Shown here piece by piece: positions 22,268 to 30,837 of a stretch of 64,000 nt of DNA. Positions within the stretch are counted from its first letter, which is position 1. Each line of letters begins with the position of its first letter. The stretch is from assembly GCF_014126615.1 (NCBI RefSeq), contig NZ_CP059896.1, positions 692,501-756,500 on the forward strand. The letters are read 5' to 3'. The notes below the pieces were generated by a model. That model saw only the letters and a list, made by a program, of their open reading frames with translations. It made no database searches and was not told the DNA's origin. The position numbers were made by a program, and so were the translations under genes. This DNA comes from Ciceribacter thiooxidans (GTDB lineage: Bacteria > Pseudomonadota > Alphaproteobacteria > Rhizobiales > Rhizobiaceae).

Positions 22268-23038
22268 ATGACCAGATTGCCCATAGCATTTGCAGCAGTG
22301 CTTCTTGCAAGTACGTCGGCCTTTGCTGCTGACCTTTATGTCGAGCCCGAACCGCAACCGGTGGCACCGGCCTTCGGCGGTTTCTACCTGCGCGGCCATC
22401 TCGGAATGAGCAACCAGCAGCTCGGCAGCCTCGAACATCCGCTCTTCAACGACGTCGAGATCCACGAATTCCTCGACGAAGGCGGCTTCGACAGCGCGCC
22501 GCTCGCCGGCGTCGGTATCGGCTACCAGTTCAACGACTGGCTGCGCGCGGACGCCTTCGTCGAATATCGCGGCGATGCGAGCTTCTCCGCACTCGACCGC
22601 TACGGCCATACCGGCGGGGCAGGGACCGTATGGGACGGCACCAACGACTATTCGGGCACCAAGTCGGAATGGTTGCTGATGGCGAACGCCTATGTCGACG
22701 TCGGGCACTGGTATGGCCTCACGCCTTATGTTGGCGCCGGTATCGGCGCGTCGCGGAACACGATCTCCCACTTCAGGGACGTCAACGTTCCGACGGCTGG
22801 CGTCGCTTACGGCGACACGGCCTCGACCTGGAATTTCGCCTGGGCGCTCCATGCGGGCGTCGCCTATCAGGTGACGGACCGCATGACCCTCGATTTCGGC
22901 TATTCCTACATGAACCTCGGCGACGCCAAGACCGGCGATCTCAAGGCCTATGACGGATCGGTCACCAACGAGCCGATGCATTTCAAGGACATCACGTCCC
23001 ACGATATCAAGCTCGGTTTCCGCTACTCGCTGCAATAG
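22268..23038 (+). CDS. Outer-membrane beta-barrel protein (Omp25/31-like), paralogue 1
   Basis: This 256-residue protein has a signal peptide (MTRLPIAFAAVLLASTSAFA) and alternating amphipathic strands ending in FRYSLQ, close to the aromatic C-terminal rule for outer-membrane barrels. Words such as GVGIGYQFNDWLRADAFVEYR and LTPYVGAGIGASRNT recur almost unchanged in the paralogue at 23767-24576, so the two share ancestry. The family includes Brucella Omp25/31 and rhizobial RopB-like surface proteins. The start is the ATG opening the signal peptide. A shared upstream TTAA array suggests cell-cycle control by CtrA. Confidence 0.88.
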   Translation: MTRLPIAFAAVLLASTSAFAADLYVEPEPQPVAPAFGGFYLRGHLGMSNQQLGSLEHPLFNDVEIHEFLDEGGFDSAPLAGVGIGYQFNDWLRADAFVEYRGDASFSALDRYGHTGGAGTVWDGTNDYSGTKSEWLLMANAYVDVGHWYGLTPYVGAGIGASRNTISHFRDVNVPTAGVAYGDTASTWNFAWALHAGVAYQVTDRMTLDFGYSYMNLGDAKTGDLKAYDGSVTNEPMHFKDITSHDIKLGFRYSLQ

Positions 23039-23068
23039 CAGCGTCGCAGACGGAACGCCTACCAGAAA

Positions 23069-23096
23069 GCCGCCGGAGCGATCCGGCGGCTTTTTT
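23069..23096 (+). terminator. Terminator of OMP paralogue 1
   Basis: GCCGCCGGA and TCCGGCGGC form a 9-bp stem around GCGA, followed by TTTTTT. Confidence 0.92.
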
Positions 23097-23121
23097 CGTC
23101 GCGGCGATGTTTTTCTTCTCC

Positions 23122-23161
23122 CTGTCAGCTTCCCGTCAGATAGCGGTCAGCCAACCGTCAG
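23122..23161 (+). promoter_or_regulatory. Four 7-bp direct repeats at exact 11-bp period (Pho-box-like)
   Basis: CTGTCAG (23122), CCGTCAG (23133), CGGTCAG (23144) and CCGTCAG (23155) are each separated by 4 bp. This 7+4 layout is that of operators bound by OmpR/PhoB-family response regulators (the Pho box is CTGTCAT-N4-CTGTCAT). The array ends 48 bp before the next start codon, which would place it over or just upstream of the -35 region. Confidence 0.65.
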
Positions 23162-23209
23162 CCGGTGTTGAGTATTCATAATCCCATCTTCAACACGGAG
23201 GACAAACCA

Positions 23210-23542
23210 ATGAAGACCTACACCGCAGTATTCGCCGCCCTTCTCGCCGCTTCCACTTCCTCGTTACTTGCCGCCCCCGCCATGGCCACCGAGAAATGCT
23301 CCACCGTCGCCCAGTGCCTCGGCCACGAGACTTCTTCGGCCGGCAGCAACCGTTCAAGCGACGACAACGGCAAGGGCGACACCGACCGCAACCGCGAGCG
23401 CAACGAGCGCAACGGCAATGACGACAACGGCCGCGGCGAGAACGACCACGGTGCCGGTCACGACAACGGTAACGACAGTGATCACGGCGGCGGCCATGAC
23501 GGCGGCAGCGACCACAACGGCGGTAGCGACAACGACGATTGA
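23210..23542 (+). CDS. Secreted Asp/Asn/Gly/His-rich protein of unknown function
   Basis: This 110-residue protein starts with a Sec signal peptide (MKTYTAVFAALLAAS to about PAMA), followed by a short segment with two cysteines (KCSTVAQCLGHE). The rest is low-complexity with many Asp, Asn, Gly, His and Arg (DDNGRGEN, DHGGGHDGGSDHNGG). ATG 23210 has CGGAGG about 9 bp upstream; an earlier start in the same frame would put 15 residues before the signal peptide. No family is recognised. The His/Asp content would suit metal or calcium binding, but that is only a guess. The upstream 11-bp repeats suggest two-component control. Confidence 0.7.
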   Translation: MKTYTAVFAALLAASTSSLLAAPAMATEKCSTVAQCLGHETSSAGSNRSSDDNGKGDTDRNRERNERNGNDDNGRGENDHGAGHDNGNDSDHGGGHDGGSDHNGGSDNDD

Positions 23543-23607
23543 TCGTCCGCCCGGAACGCTTCCGGCATAGCCTCCTCGCATCACAGCCGGGAGCGTCGAC
23601 GGGACGG

Positions 23608-23628
23608 GGCCGCCTTCGGGCGGCCTTT
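23608..23628 (+). terminator. Terminator after the Asp-rich secreted protein
   Basis: GGCCGCC and GGCGGCC enclose the stable TTCG loop, followed by TTTCC. Confidence 0.8.
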
Positions 23629-23651
23629 CCGCGTTCGGAGAGGCCTATTCC

Positions 23652-23693
23652 TTAACGAAGATGCTTAACGGATATGCTTAACGGCGGGTTAAC
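23652..23693 (+). promoter_or_regulatory. Four phased TTAA half-sites including a CtrA box (second OMP gene)
   Basis: TTAA occurs at 23652, 23665, 23678 and 23689, again with steps of 13, 13 and 11 bp. The last two form TTAACGGCGGGTTAAC, a perfect CtrA consensus. The array ends 74 bp before the start codon, against 77 bp for paralogue 1. Spacer bases differ between the two arrays. Confidence 0.65.
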
Positions 23694-23766
23694 CAGTCCC
23701 CGGCATAGTGCGGGCTGATGATCGTTGGTCCGGGCGGCGCACGCTGGCCCGAACAGGAAAAATGCC

Positions 23767-24576
23767 ATGAAGCCGGCCCGCCTCTTCACCGTCTCCGTTC
23801 TTGCGCTCGCAGCCCTCGCCGGTTCGGCGCGCGCCGACGACAAGGATCTCATCGACGCGCCCGAAGTCGACATCACCGCGGGCGAGCCCACGGCCGGGCT
23901 CTATCTGCGTGCCGATCTCGGCTATTCCCCCTGGACCGGCGACGACGATGCTTCCTACCGCTTCAACGACGCGGGCGGCGCGCTCCTCAACTCGGGCGAT
24001 TTCGACGATTCGCGATTCGGCAAGCCGCTCTCCGGCGGCGCCGGCATCGGCTACCAGTTCAACGACCTCTTCCGCGCCGACCTGACGGGCGAGTTCTTCG
24101 AGGGAACCTTCGAAGGCTCCGGACGTACCGTGCAACCCTGTTCGGGCGCCGCACCCGCCGGCACCGGATGCTCCTATGGCGGCAAGGCGGATTTCCGCGC
24201 CTATGGCCTGATGGCGAACGGTTACGTCGATCTCCTCAACGTCTCCGGCTTCACCCCCTATGTCGGCGCCGGCATCGGTGCGACCCATGTCGCCTGGGGA
24301 ACCTTCAACGCGAGCGCGAGCTGCGTCGACGGCAGCGGCGCCTGCGGCGGCGCGACCTTTGCCGACGCGCGCTACGGCGGCGAGGACGGCTGGCGCTTCA
24401 CCTATGCCCTGATGGCGGGCGTCAGCTACAGCGTCAGTGATCGGGTGAAGCTCGATATCGGCTATCGCTTTTCCGACATCGCCGGCGGGGCGATGTTCTC
24501 CGGCGGCAGCTCGGGCGAAGACGCCGGCCTCCGGCGTCACGAATTCCGCGCCGGCGTGCGCGTGAGCCTCTGGTAA
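23767..24576 (+). CDS. Outer-membrane beta-barrel protein (Omp25/31-like), paralogue 2
   Basis: This 269-residue paralogue of the protein at 22268-23038 has a signal peptide (MKPARLFTVSVLALAALAGSARA). It has matching barrel words: GAGIGYQFNDLFRADLTGEF, FTPYVGAGIGATHVAWG and a SVSDRVKLDIGYRFSD strand. It ends VRVSLW. It carries two pairs of cysteines in predicted loops (QPCSGAAPAGTGC and SCVDGSGAC), absent from paralogue 1, that could form loop disulfides. ATG 23767 opens the signal peptide; an earlier ATG at 23725 would extend it. Confidence 0.88.
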   Translation: MKPARLFTVSVLALAALAGSARADDKDLIDAPEVDITAGEPTAGLYLRADLGYSPWTGDDDASYRFNDAGGALLNSGDFDDSRFGKPLSGGAGIGYQFNDLFRADLTGEFFEGTFEGSGRTVQPCSGAAPAGTGCSYGGKADFRAYGLMANGYVDLLNVSGFTPYVGAGIGATHVAWGTFNASASCVDGSGACGGATFADARYGGEDGWRFTYALMAGVSYSVSDRVKLDIGYRFSDIAGGAMFSGGSSGEDAGLRRHEFRAGVRVSLW

Positions 24577-24600
24577 ACTCCCGCTCCTTCATCCCGTCTT

Positions 24601-25038
24601 CTAGCGAAGGTCCATGTATCTCGTCAGACTCTGGATTCTGTCGGGTGAGATCGACCTCTTGAGGAAAGCGACTTGCCCGCTGTCGGCGGCGAATTTTCCG
24701 CCGTGATCCGCGATCACTTCGGCACATGCTTCGCACTCGAACAAGACGGCAAAGTACAGCGGACTTGCTCCGCTCTCCTTGGCATTCGGATCAGCATGTC
24801 GTGAAATGAGAAGTTCCGTTATCGCGACGGAACGTGCTCGCGCTACGGCTGCCAGCGGCAGAACCCCGTCCCAGTTCCTGCGGTTTGGATCGGCGCCTTC
24901 ATCCAGGGCTTTAGCTACGCCCGCGACGGAGGATCTTCCGATCGCCTCGAGCAGTGCGTCCGTGCCTGACGGGCGAGCGTCGCAACCAGCAGCCAGGAAC
25001 GAGAGTGACAACCACAAAGGTCGCAGCCGGAATTTCAT
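24601..25038 (-). CDS. Ankyrin-repeat lipoprotein
   Basis: This 145-residue protein has a signal peptide ending in the lipobox LAAGC (Cys19), so it is probably a lipid-anchored envelope protein. About three ankyrin repeats follow: GVAKALDEGADPNRRNWDG, ITELLISRHADPNAKESGAS and EVIADHGGKF. Ankyrin repeats mediate protein contacts; no partner is evident. It converges on the OMP gene with only 24 bp between stops and diverges from serC. Confidence 0.8.
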   Translation of the reverse strand: MKFRLRPLWLSLSFLAAGCDARPSGTDALLEAIGRSSVAGVAKALDEGADPNRRNWDGVLPLAAVARARSVAITELLISRHADPNAKESGASPLYFAVLFECEACAEVIADHGGKFAADSGQVAFLKRSISPDRIQSLTRYMDLR

Positions 25039-25261
25039 TATGTCTTTCCCAATGGAATTTCCTCATTGGAGGCTGCCGAATTGGCTACTGTCGGCGACAT
25101 TTCTCCGATGTCTTCAGTAGGCGGAAATCCGCCGAATGCAAGCCAGGGACTGTCCGGACGCCGGCGACGTGCGACGTTTTGACTGCAACGGTTGCGGCAA
25201 AAATTTTCCGGATCGCGACACAAAGCGCTTGACTGGAAAAGGGCGCAGGACTAACGACGAC

Positions 25262-25312
25262 GGCGGGACACCTCTCCCCAACGAGAGGCTAATTACCTGG
25301 AAGGGTATCTAT
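25262..25312 (+). ncRNA. serC leader RNA (candidate serC motif)
   Basis: Two hairpins sit directly before serC: CCTCTC/GAGAGG (25271-25276 with 25283-25288, loop CCCAAC), then TACC/GGTA (25294-25297 with 25304-25307), which overlaps the serC ribosome-binding site GGAAGG. A TTGACT -35 candidate lies at 25230-25235. A conserved structure named the serC motif is known upstream of serC in Rhizobiales. The match here is from memory and by eye, not a covariance-model hit. Confidence 0.5.
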
Positions 25313-26491
<1,179 letters not shown>

Positions 26492-26569
26492 CACCGATCC
26501 GGCTTCGCCTGCGGGCGAAGCCCTCTTTCCCGAATTCTGACACACGAACTCTTTGAAGGAGGCCTCGTC

Positions 26570-28165
26570 ATGGCACCTCGCGTTCTCGTATCCGACGAAC
26601 TGTCGGAAACCGCCGTCCAGATCTTCCGCGATCGCGGCGTCGAAGTCGATTTCCAGCCAAAGCTCGGCAAGGACAAGGAAAAGCTCGCCGAGATCATCGG
26701 CAACTACGATGGTCTCGCCATCCGTTCCGCCACCAAGGCAACGGAGAAGCTGATTGCGGCTGCGACCAACCTCAAGGTCATCGGCCGCGCCGGCATCGGC
26801 GTCGACAATGTCGATATCCCGGCCGCTTCGCGCCGCGGTATCATCGTCATGAACACCCCGTTCGGCAACTCGATCACCACCGCCGAACATGCGATTGCCC
26901 TGATGTTCGCGGTCGCCCGCCAGATCCCGGCCGCCGACGCCTCGACCCAGGCCGGCAAGTGGGAGAAGTCGAAGTTCATGGGTGTCGAGATCACCGGCAA
27001 GACGCTCGGCGTCATCGGCGCCGGCAATATCGGTTCGATCGTCTGCGCCCGCGCCATCGGCCTCAAGATGCACGTGCTCGCCTACGACCCCTTCCTGTCG
27101 AAGGAACGCGCCGAGGAGATGGGCGTCACCAAGGTCGAACTCGACGAATTGCTCGCCCGCGCCGACTTCATCACCCTGCACGTGCCGATGACGGACAAGA
27201 CCCGCGGTATCCTCAACAAGGAAGCGATCGCGAAGACGAAGCCCGGCGTGCGCATCATCAACTGCGCCCGCGGCGGCCTGGTCGACGAGGCGGCGCTTGC
27301 CGAAGCGATCAAGTCCGGGCATGTCGCCGGCGCCGGCTTCGACGTCTTCGAGGTCGAGCCCGCGACGGAAAGCCCGCTCTTCGGCCTGCCGAACGTCGTC
27401 TGCACGCCGCATCTCGGCGCCTCGACGACGGAAGCCCAGGAAAACGTTGCCCTGCAGGTCGCCGAACAGATGTCGGACTACCTCATCAAGGGCGCAGTTT
27501 CCAACGCCATCAACATGCCGTCGATCTCGGCGGAAGAAGCCCCGATCCTGAAGCCTTTCATCCGGTTGGCCGACGTGCTCGGCTCGTTTGCAGGGCAGGT
27601 CACGGAAAGCCCGATCAAGGAAATCGAGATCCTTTATGACGGCCAGACGGCGACGATGAACACCAAGGCGCTGACGTCTGCGCTTCTGGCGGGCCTGATC
27701 CGCAATCAGGTCTCCGACGTCAACATGGTTTCGGCGCCGATCATGATCAAGGAAAAGGGCATCGTGCTCTCCGAGGTCAAGCGCGACAAGACCGGCGTCT
27801 ATGACGGCTACATCAAGCTCACCGTCGTCACCGAGCGGCAGACGCGTTCGGTCGCCGGCACGGTCTTCTCCGACGGCAAGCCGCGCTTCATCCAGATCAA
27901 GGGCATCAACATGGACGCCGATGTCGGTCAGAACATGATCTACATCTCCAACACCGACGTCCCCGGCATGATCGGCTTCATGGGCACCACCCTCGGCGAG
28001 GGGCGGGTCAACATCGCCAACTTCCAGCTCGGCCGAGAGAAGGAAGGCGGCGACGCGATCGCGCTTCTCTATGTCGACGGCGCCGTCGATCAGGCCGTCC
28101 TCGACAAGCTGACCGCCAACCCGGCGATCAAGCAGGCGAAGCCGCTCGTCTTCAACGTCGACTGA
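26570..28165 (+). CDS. serA: D-3-phosphoglycerate dehydrogenase
   Basis: SerA oxidises 3-phosphoglycerate with NAD as the first committed step of serine synthesis. The 531-residue form has an N-terminal catalytic fold, the nucleotide loop GVIGAGNIGS, and the catalytic Arg (CARGGLVDEA), Glu (FEVEP) and His (CTPHLGAST). An intervening domain and a C-terminal ACT domain (VPGMIGFMGTTLGEGRVNI) allow feedback by serine. GAAGGAGG lies 8 bp before the ATG. The last ~100 bp recur in damaged form at 28893-29000, beyond an extra gene, which marks a past insertion. Confidence 0.97.
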   Translation: MAPRVLVSDELSETAVQIFRDRGVEVDFQPKLGKDKEKLAEIIGNYDGLAIRSATKATEKLIAAATNLKVIGRAGIGVDNVDIPAASRRGIIVMNTPFGNSITTAEHAIALMFAVARQIPAADASTQAGKWEKSKFMGVEITGKTLGVIGAGNIGSIVCARAIGLKMHVLAYDPFLSKERAEEMGVTKVELDELLARADFITLHVPMTDKTRGILNKEAIAKTKPGVRIINCARGGLVDEAALAEAIKSGHVAGAGFDVFEVEPATESPLFGLPNVVCTPHLGASTTEAQENVALQVAEQMSDYLIKGAVSNAINMPSISAEEAPILKPFIRLADVLGSFAGQVTESPIKEIEILYDGQTATMNTKALTSALLAGLIRNQVSDVNMVSAPIMIKEKGIVLSEVKRDKTGVYDGYIKLTVVTERQTRSVAGTVFSDGKPRFIQIKGINMDADVGQNMIYISNTDVPGMIGFMGTTLGEGRVNIANFQLGREKEGGDAIALLYVDGAVDQAVLDKLTANPAIKQAKPLVFNVD

Positions 28166-28193
28166 GAAAGCCTCCCGTCCAGGGAAGTGACCG

Positions 28194-28235
28194 AATCCCG
28201 GCGCGGATCTTGACGATCACCGCCGGGATTCTTTT
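28194..28235 (+). terminator. Terminator after serA
   Basis: AATCCCGGCG (28194-28203) pairs perfectly with CGCCGGGATT (28221-28230), followed by CTTTT. It separates serA from the cupredoxin gene. Confidence 0.85.
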
Positions 28236-28360
28236 GCCGGTCGGCAAGGCGAGGCCGCCGCCGCCGGTCAGGGCAATTCTGTCTTGATAAAGACAACTTT
28301 TGGGCGACGAATGTCCCGATGTCGCTTCTGCATTTCCGCAAGCGACGCGGAGGATTTCCC

Positions 28361-28852
28361 ATGTATATCGCCAAGTTTGCAGACTTGACCGCTGGCTGTC
28401 TGTTAGCCCTTACCCTCGCCACACCCGCCTTCGCCAGCACGACTGTCAATGTCGATCTCTGGGATAACGGCGGGACATGGGACTTGTCGCAGAACATGCA
28501 TCGAGGCATGGGCATGCAGGGTGGGATGATGATGACCATGATGGGCGTCAAGGTCGACAAGGCAATCGTTCCGGCCGGAAAGGTTACCTTCGAGGTCAAG
28601 AATGTCTCAAAGGAGACGATCCACGAAATGCTGGTCGCCCCGATCAAGGACGCGAATGCGACGCTACCTTTCATAGAGAAAGAGAATCGCGTTGACGAAG
28701 AAGCCTCCGGCGATCTGGGCGAGGTTTCCGAACTCGATCCCGGCCAGACAGGTGCGCTGACACTCGACCTCAAGCCGGGCCTCTATATCCTGTTCTGCAA
28801 TGTGCCGGGGCACTATACGGCTGGCATGTGGACCACGGTCGAGGTCAAATAG
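28361..28852 (+). CDS. Periplasmic cupredoxin (type 1 copper protein)
   Basis: This 163-residue protein has a signal peptide (about 1-25, cleaved after AFA) and a plastocyanin-like fold. The copper ligands are visible: His88 in ETIHEML, then Cys146, His151 and Met156 in the loop CNVPGHYTAGM. Such proteins carry electrons or protect against copper. Residues 46-61 form a Met-rich insert (MHRGMGMQGGMMMTMM) that could bind Cu(I). ATG 28361 is preferred because GGAGG lies 7 bp upstream and it opens the signal peptide; an earlier in-frame start would add 14 residues. It sits inside a segment bounded by the two copies of the serA 3' end, so it was probably acquired. Confidence 0.88.
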   Translation: MYIAKFADLTAGCLLALTLATPAFASTTVNVDLWDNGGTWDLSQNMHRGMGMQGGMMMTMMGVKVDKAIVPAGKVTFEVKNVSKETIHEMLVAPIKDANATLPFIEKENRVDEEASGDLGEVSELDPGQTGALTLDLKPGLYILFCNVPGHYTAGMWTTVEVK

Positions 28853-28892
28853 GCCTATCCGTATGAAATTCGATTGCCCCGCGGTCATGCGG

Positions 28893-29000
28893 CAGCGATC
28901 GCGCTTCGCTATGCCACCGTCGACCAGGCCATCCTCGGCAAAGCTGACCGCCAACCCGACGATCAACCAGACGAAGCCGCTGGTCTTCAACGTCGACTGA
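28893..29000 (+). pseudogene. Duplicated 3'-end remnant of serA
   Basis: The segment repeats the end of serA (about 28056-28165): GCGATCGCGCTT, CTGACCGCCAACCC and CTTCAACGTCGACTGA are shared, with scattered substitutions and small deletions near 28914 that break the frame. The final codons still read KPLVFNVD plus TGA. It is the footprint of an insertion at the serA 3' end, with the incoming DNA bringing its own copy of the gene end. Confidence 0.85.
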
Positions 29001-29019
29001 GGCAGTCACCCATCCATAC

Positions 29020-29054
29020 AAGGCCCGGTGCGGAATTTCCGCGCCGGGCCTTTT
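29020..29054. terminator. Bidirectional terminator after the serA remnant
   Basis: AAGGCCCGG (29020-29028) pairs with CCGGGCCTT (29044-29052), followed by TT. It lies between the serA remnant and the stop of the convergent AraC-type gene and is likely the original serA terminator. Confidence 0.8.
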
Positions 29055-29986
29055 CATGCCTGCCCGCGGCTCTCGCGGCGGAAACGGGCGGGCGAAGTGC
29101 CGAAGGCCGTCTTGAAGCGCTGCGAGAACGAGGGCAGGGAACGATAGCCGCAGCGCTCGGCGATCTCGGCGACGTCCAGTCCGGAGCGGGAGAGCAGCGC
29201 CCTTGCCTTCGCCAGCCGCCATGCGGTGAGATATTCGATGGGCGGCAGGCCGACATCGGCGGCGAATTCCGCAGCGAACCGGCTGCGCGACATTCCGGCG
29301 ACCTTCGACAGCAGGTTGACCGTCCAGTCTTGCTCGGGCGCATCGTGCATGGCGTAGAGGGCGCGCGAGAGCCGCCGGTCGGCGAGTGCGGCGACAAAGC
29401 CGGTGCGGGTCTCCTCGTCCATGGAAAGGCGGCGGATCGTCTGGATCAGGATGATCTCGACGAGCCGCGTGACGATCGCCGGCATCCCCTGTTTCCGGCC
29501 CGTCGCCTCCATCGTCAGCAGCCGGAGAGCCGCGGCGGCGGCCGCCTCGTCCCGCAACTCGGCCGGGCGGACGACCAGAAGCGCCGGCAGCCCGGCAATC
29601 AGCGGATGGGTGATCGCCTCGTCGAAGGCGCAGAAGCCGCAGAGCAGGCGCGTCGCCGGATTGCCGCCCGTGTTCACCACCCCGTCCTGTGGCGGATGCC
29701 GTGCCAGCACCTCGGCGAGATCGACGGGCGGCCGCATCGGCAGGTCGGAGACGATCTGTGCGCTTCCGTGCGGCACGATCGCGAGATCGCCTTCGACGAG
29801 CCTTTGCGGCTCTTCGTCCCCGACGCGGATCCAGGCATCCCCATCGAGCACCACGTGGAAGCGGATATGCTGCCGCTCCTTCGGCAGGCCGACCGAGAAC
29901 ACCTTAGGAAACGCCGCTTCGAAGTAGAGCCGGGTTTCGAGCCGCAGCGCCGAAAATATCCCCGTCAGAATGTCATTCTTATTCAT
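29054..29986 (-). CDS. AraC-family regulator with N-terminal cupin domain
   Basis: This is a 310-residue transcription factor. An N-terminal cupin-type sensor region (FHVVLDGDAWIRVGDEEPQ, EGDLAIVPHGSAQ) is followed by the two helix-turn-helix units of AraC proteins at the C-terminus (LSKVAGMSRSRFAAEFAADVG and DVAEIAERCGYRSLPSFSQ). ATG 29986 (MNKNDILTGIFSAL) is preferred; the longer frame runs into the divergent promoter region. It lies back to back with a LysE-type exporter 140 bp away, so it probably controls that gene. Confidence 0.88.
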   Translation of the reverse strand: MNKNDILTGIFSALRLETRLYFEAAFPKVFSVGLPKERQHIRFHVVLDGDAWIRVGDEEPQRLVEGDLAIVPHGSAQIVSDLPMRPPVDLAEVLARHPPQDGVVNTGGNPATRLLCGFCAFDEAITHPLIAGLPALLVVRPAELRDEAAAAAALRLLTMEATGRKQGMPAIVTRLVEIILIQTIRRLSMDEETRTGFVAALADRRLSRALYAMHDAPEQDWTVNLLSKVAGMSRSRFAAEFAADVGLPPIEYLTAWRLAKARALLSRSGLDVAEIAERCGYRSLPSFSQRFKTAFGTSPARFRRESRGQA

Positions 29987-30126
29987 CGCAGTCGATCTCG
30001 GGACGTTTGGATAAAAACACGAGATGGTTCGAGGCTGCGCCTGCATCCGCCCGATGTCAACATCGCGGCCACGATCGGACCTTGCCGACCGGAACGCGCC
30101 CTGAAACACCCGACCGGGAGGTCCCC

Positions 30127-30732
30127 ATGTTCTCCGGAAATCTTCTCGCCCTTGCCGGCTTCGCCCTCGTCATGTCGATCTCGCCGGGGCCGTCGAACGT
30201 CATGCTGCTCGCCTCCGGCATGAATTTCGGCTTCGCCCGTTCGCTGCCGCTGCTCTTCGGGGTGACCTGCGGTTTCCTGTCCATGGTTCTGGTCGTCGGC
30301 CTCGGGCTCGGCGAGGTGCTGGCGATGTCGCCGGCCGTCTACCTCGCGCTCAAGGTTCTCTCCGCTGCCTATGTCCTCTGGCTCGCCGTGAAAATCGCCC
30401 GGAGCGGCGCTTCGGGCGCGGCCGACGATCCTTCGATGGCCCGTCCGATCGGCTTCGTCGAGGCGGCGCTTTTCCAGCTCGTCAATCCGAAGGCCTGGGC
30501 GGTGGCGCTGATCGTCACGGCGTCCTACACCGATCCGTCCCGCTATCTCGCGAGCCTGATGGTGCTGATTGCCGTCTTCGCGGTGGTGAACGTACCCTCG
30601 ATCGGCCTCTGGTCGCTTTCGGGCCAGGTCCTGAAACAGGTTCTCGGCGAAGGAAAGTACGTCGTTCCGTTCAACGTTGCGATGGCGGTTCTGCTCGTCG
30701 CCTCGATGGTGCCTGTGTTCATCGGGGCTTAA
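30127..30732 (+). CDS. LysE/RhtB-family exporter
   Basis: The 201-residue inner-membrane protein has about six hydrophobic segments and the LysE signature SISPGPSNVMLLASGMNFG near residues 17-35; NPKAWAVALIV is also typical. The family exports amino acids and related metabolites; the substrate here is unknown. ATG 30127 has GGGAGG 5 bp upstream; the longer in-frame start lies in the spacer. The divergent AraC-type gene is the likely regulator. Confidence 0.9.
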   Translation: MFSGNLLALAGFALVMSISPGPSNVMLLASGMNFGFARSLPLLFGVTCGFLSMVLVVGLGLGEVLAMSPAVYLALKVLSAAYVLWLAVKIARSGASGAADDPSMARPIGFVEAALFQLVNPKAWAVALIVTASYTDPSRYLASLMVLIAVFAVVNVPSIGLWSLSGQVLKQVLGEGKYVVPFNVAMAVLLVASMVPVFIGA

Positions 30733-30837
30733 GGCCCGGTCGAGCCACAGTGGACCAAATGCCGCACTCATGTTGACCTCACGAGGCGTCGCGCTAGTTT
30801 CTTGGTGGTTATCCGCAGCAACCAGGAAGCAGACGCG

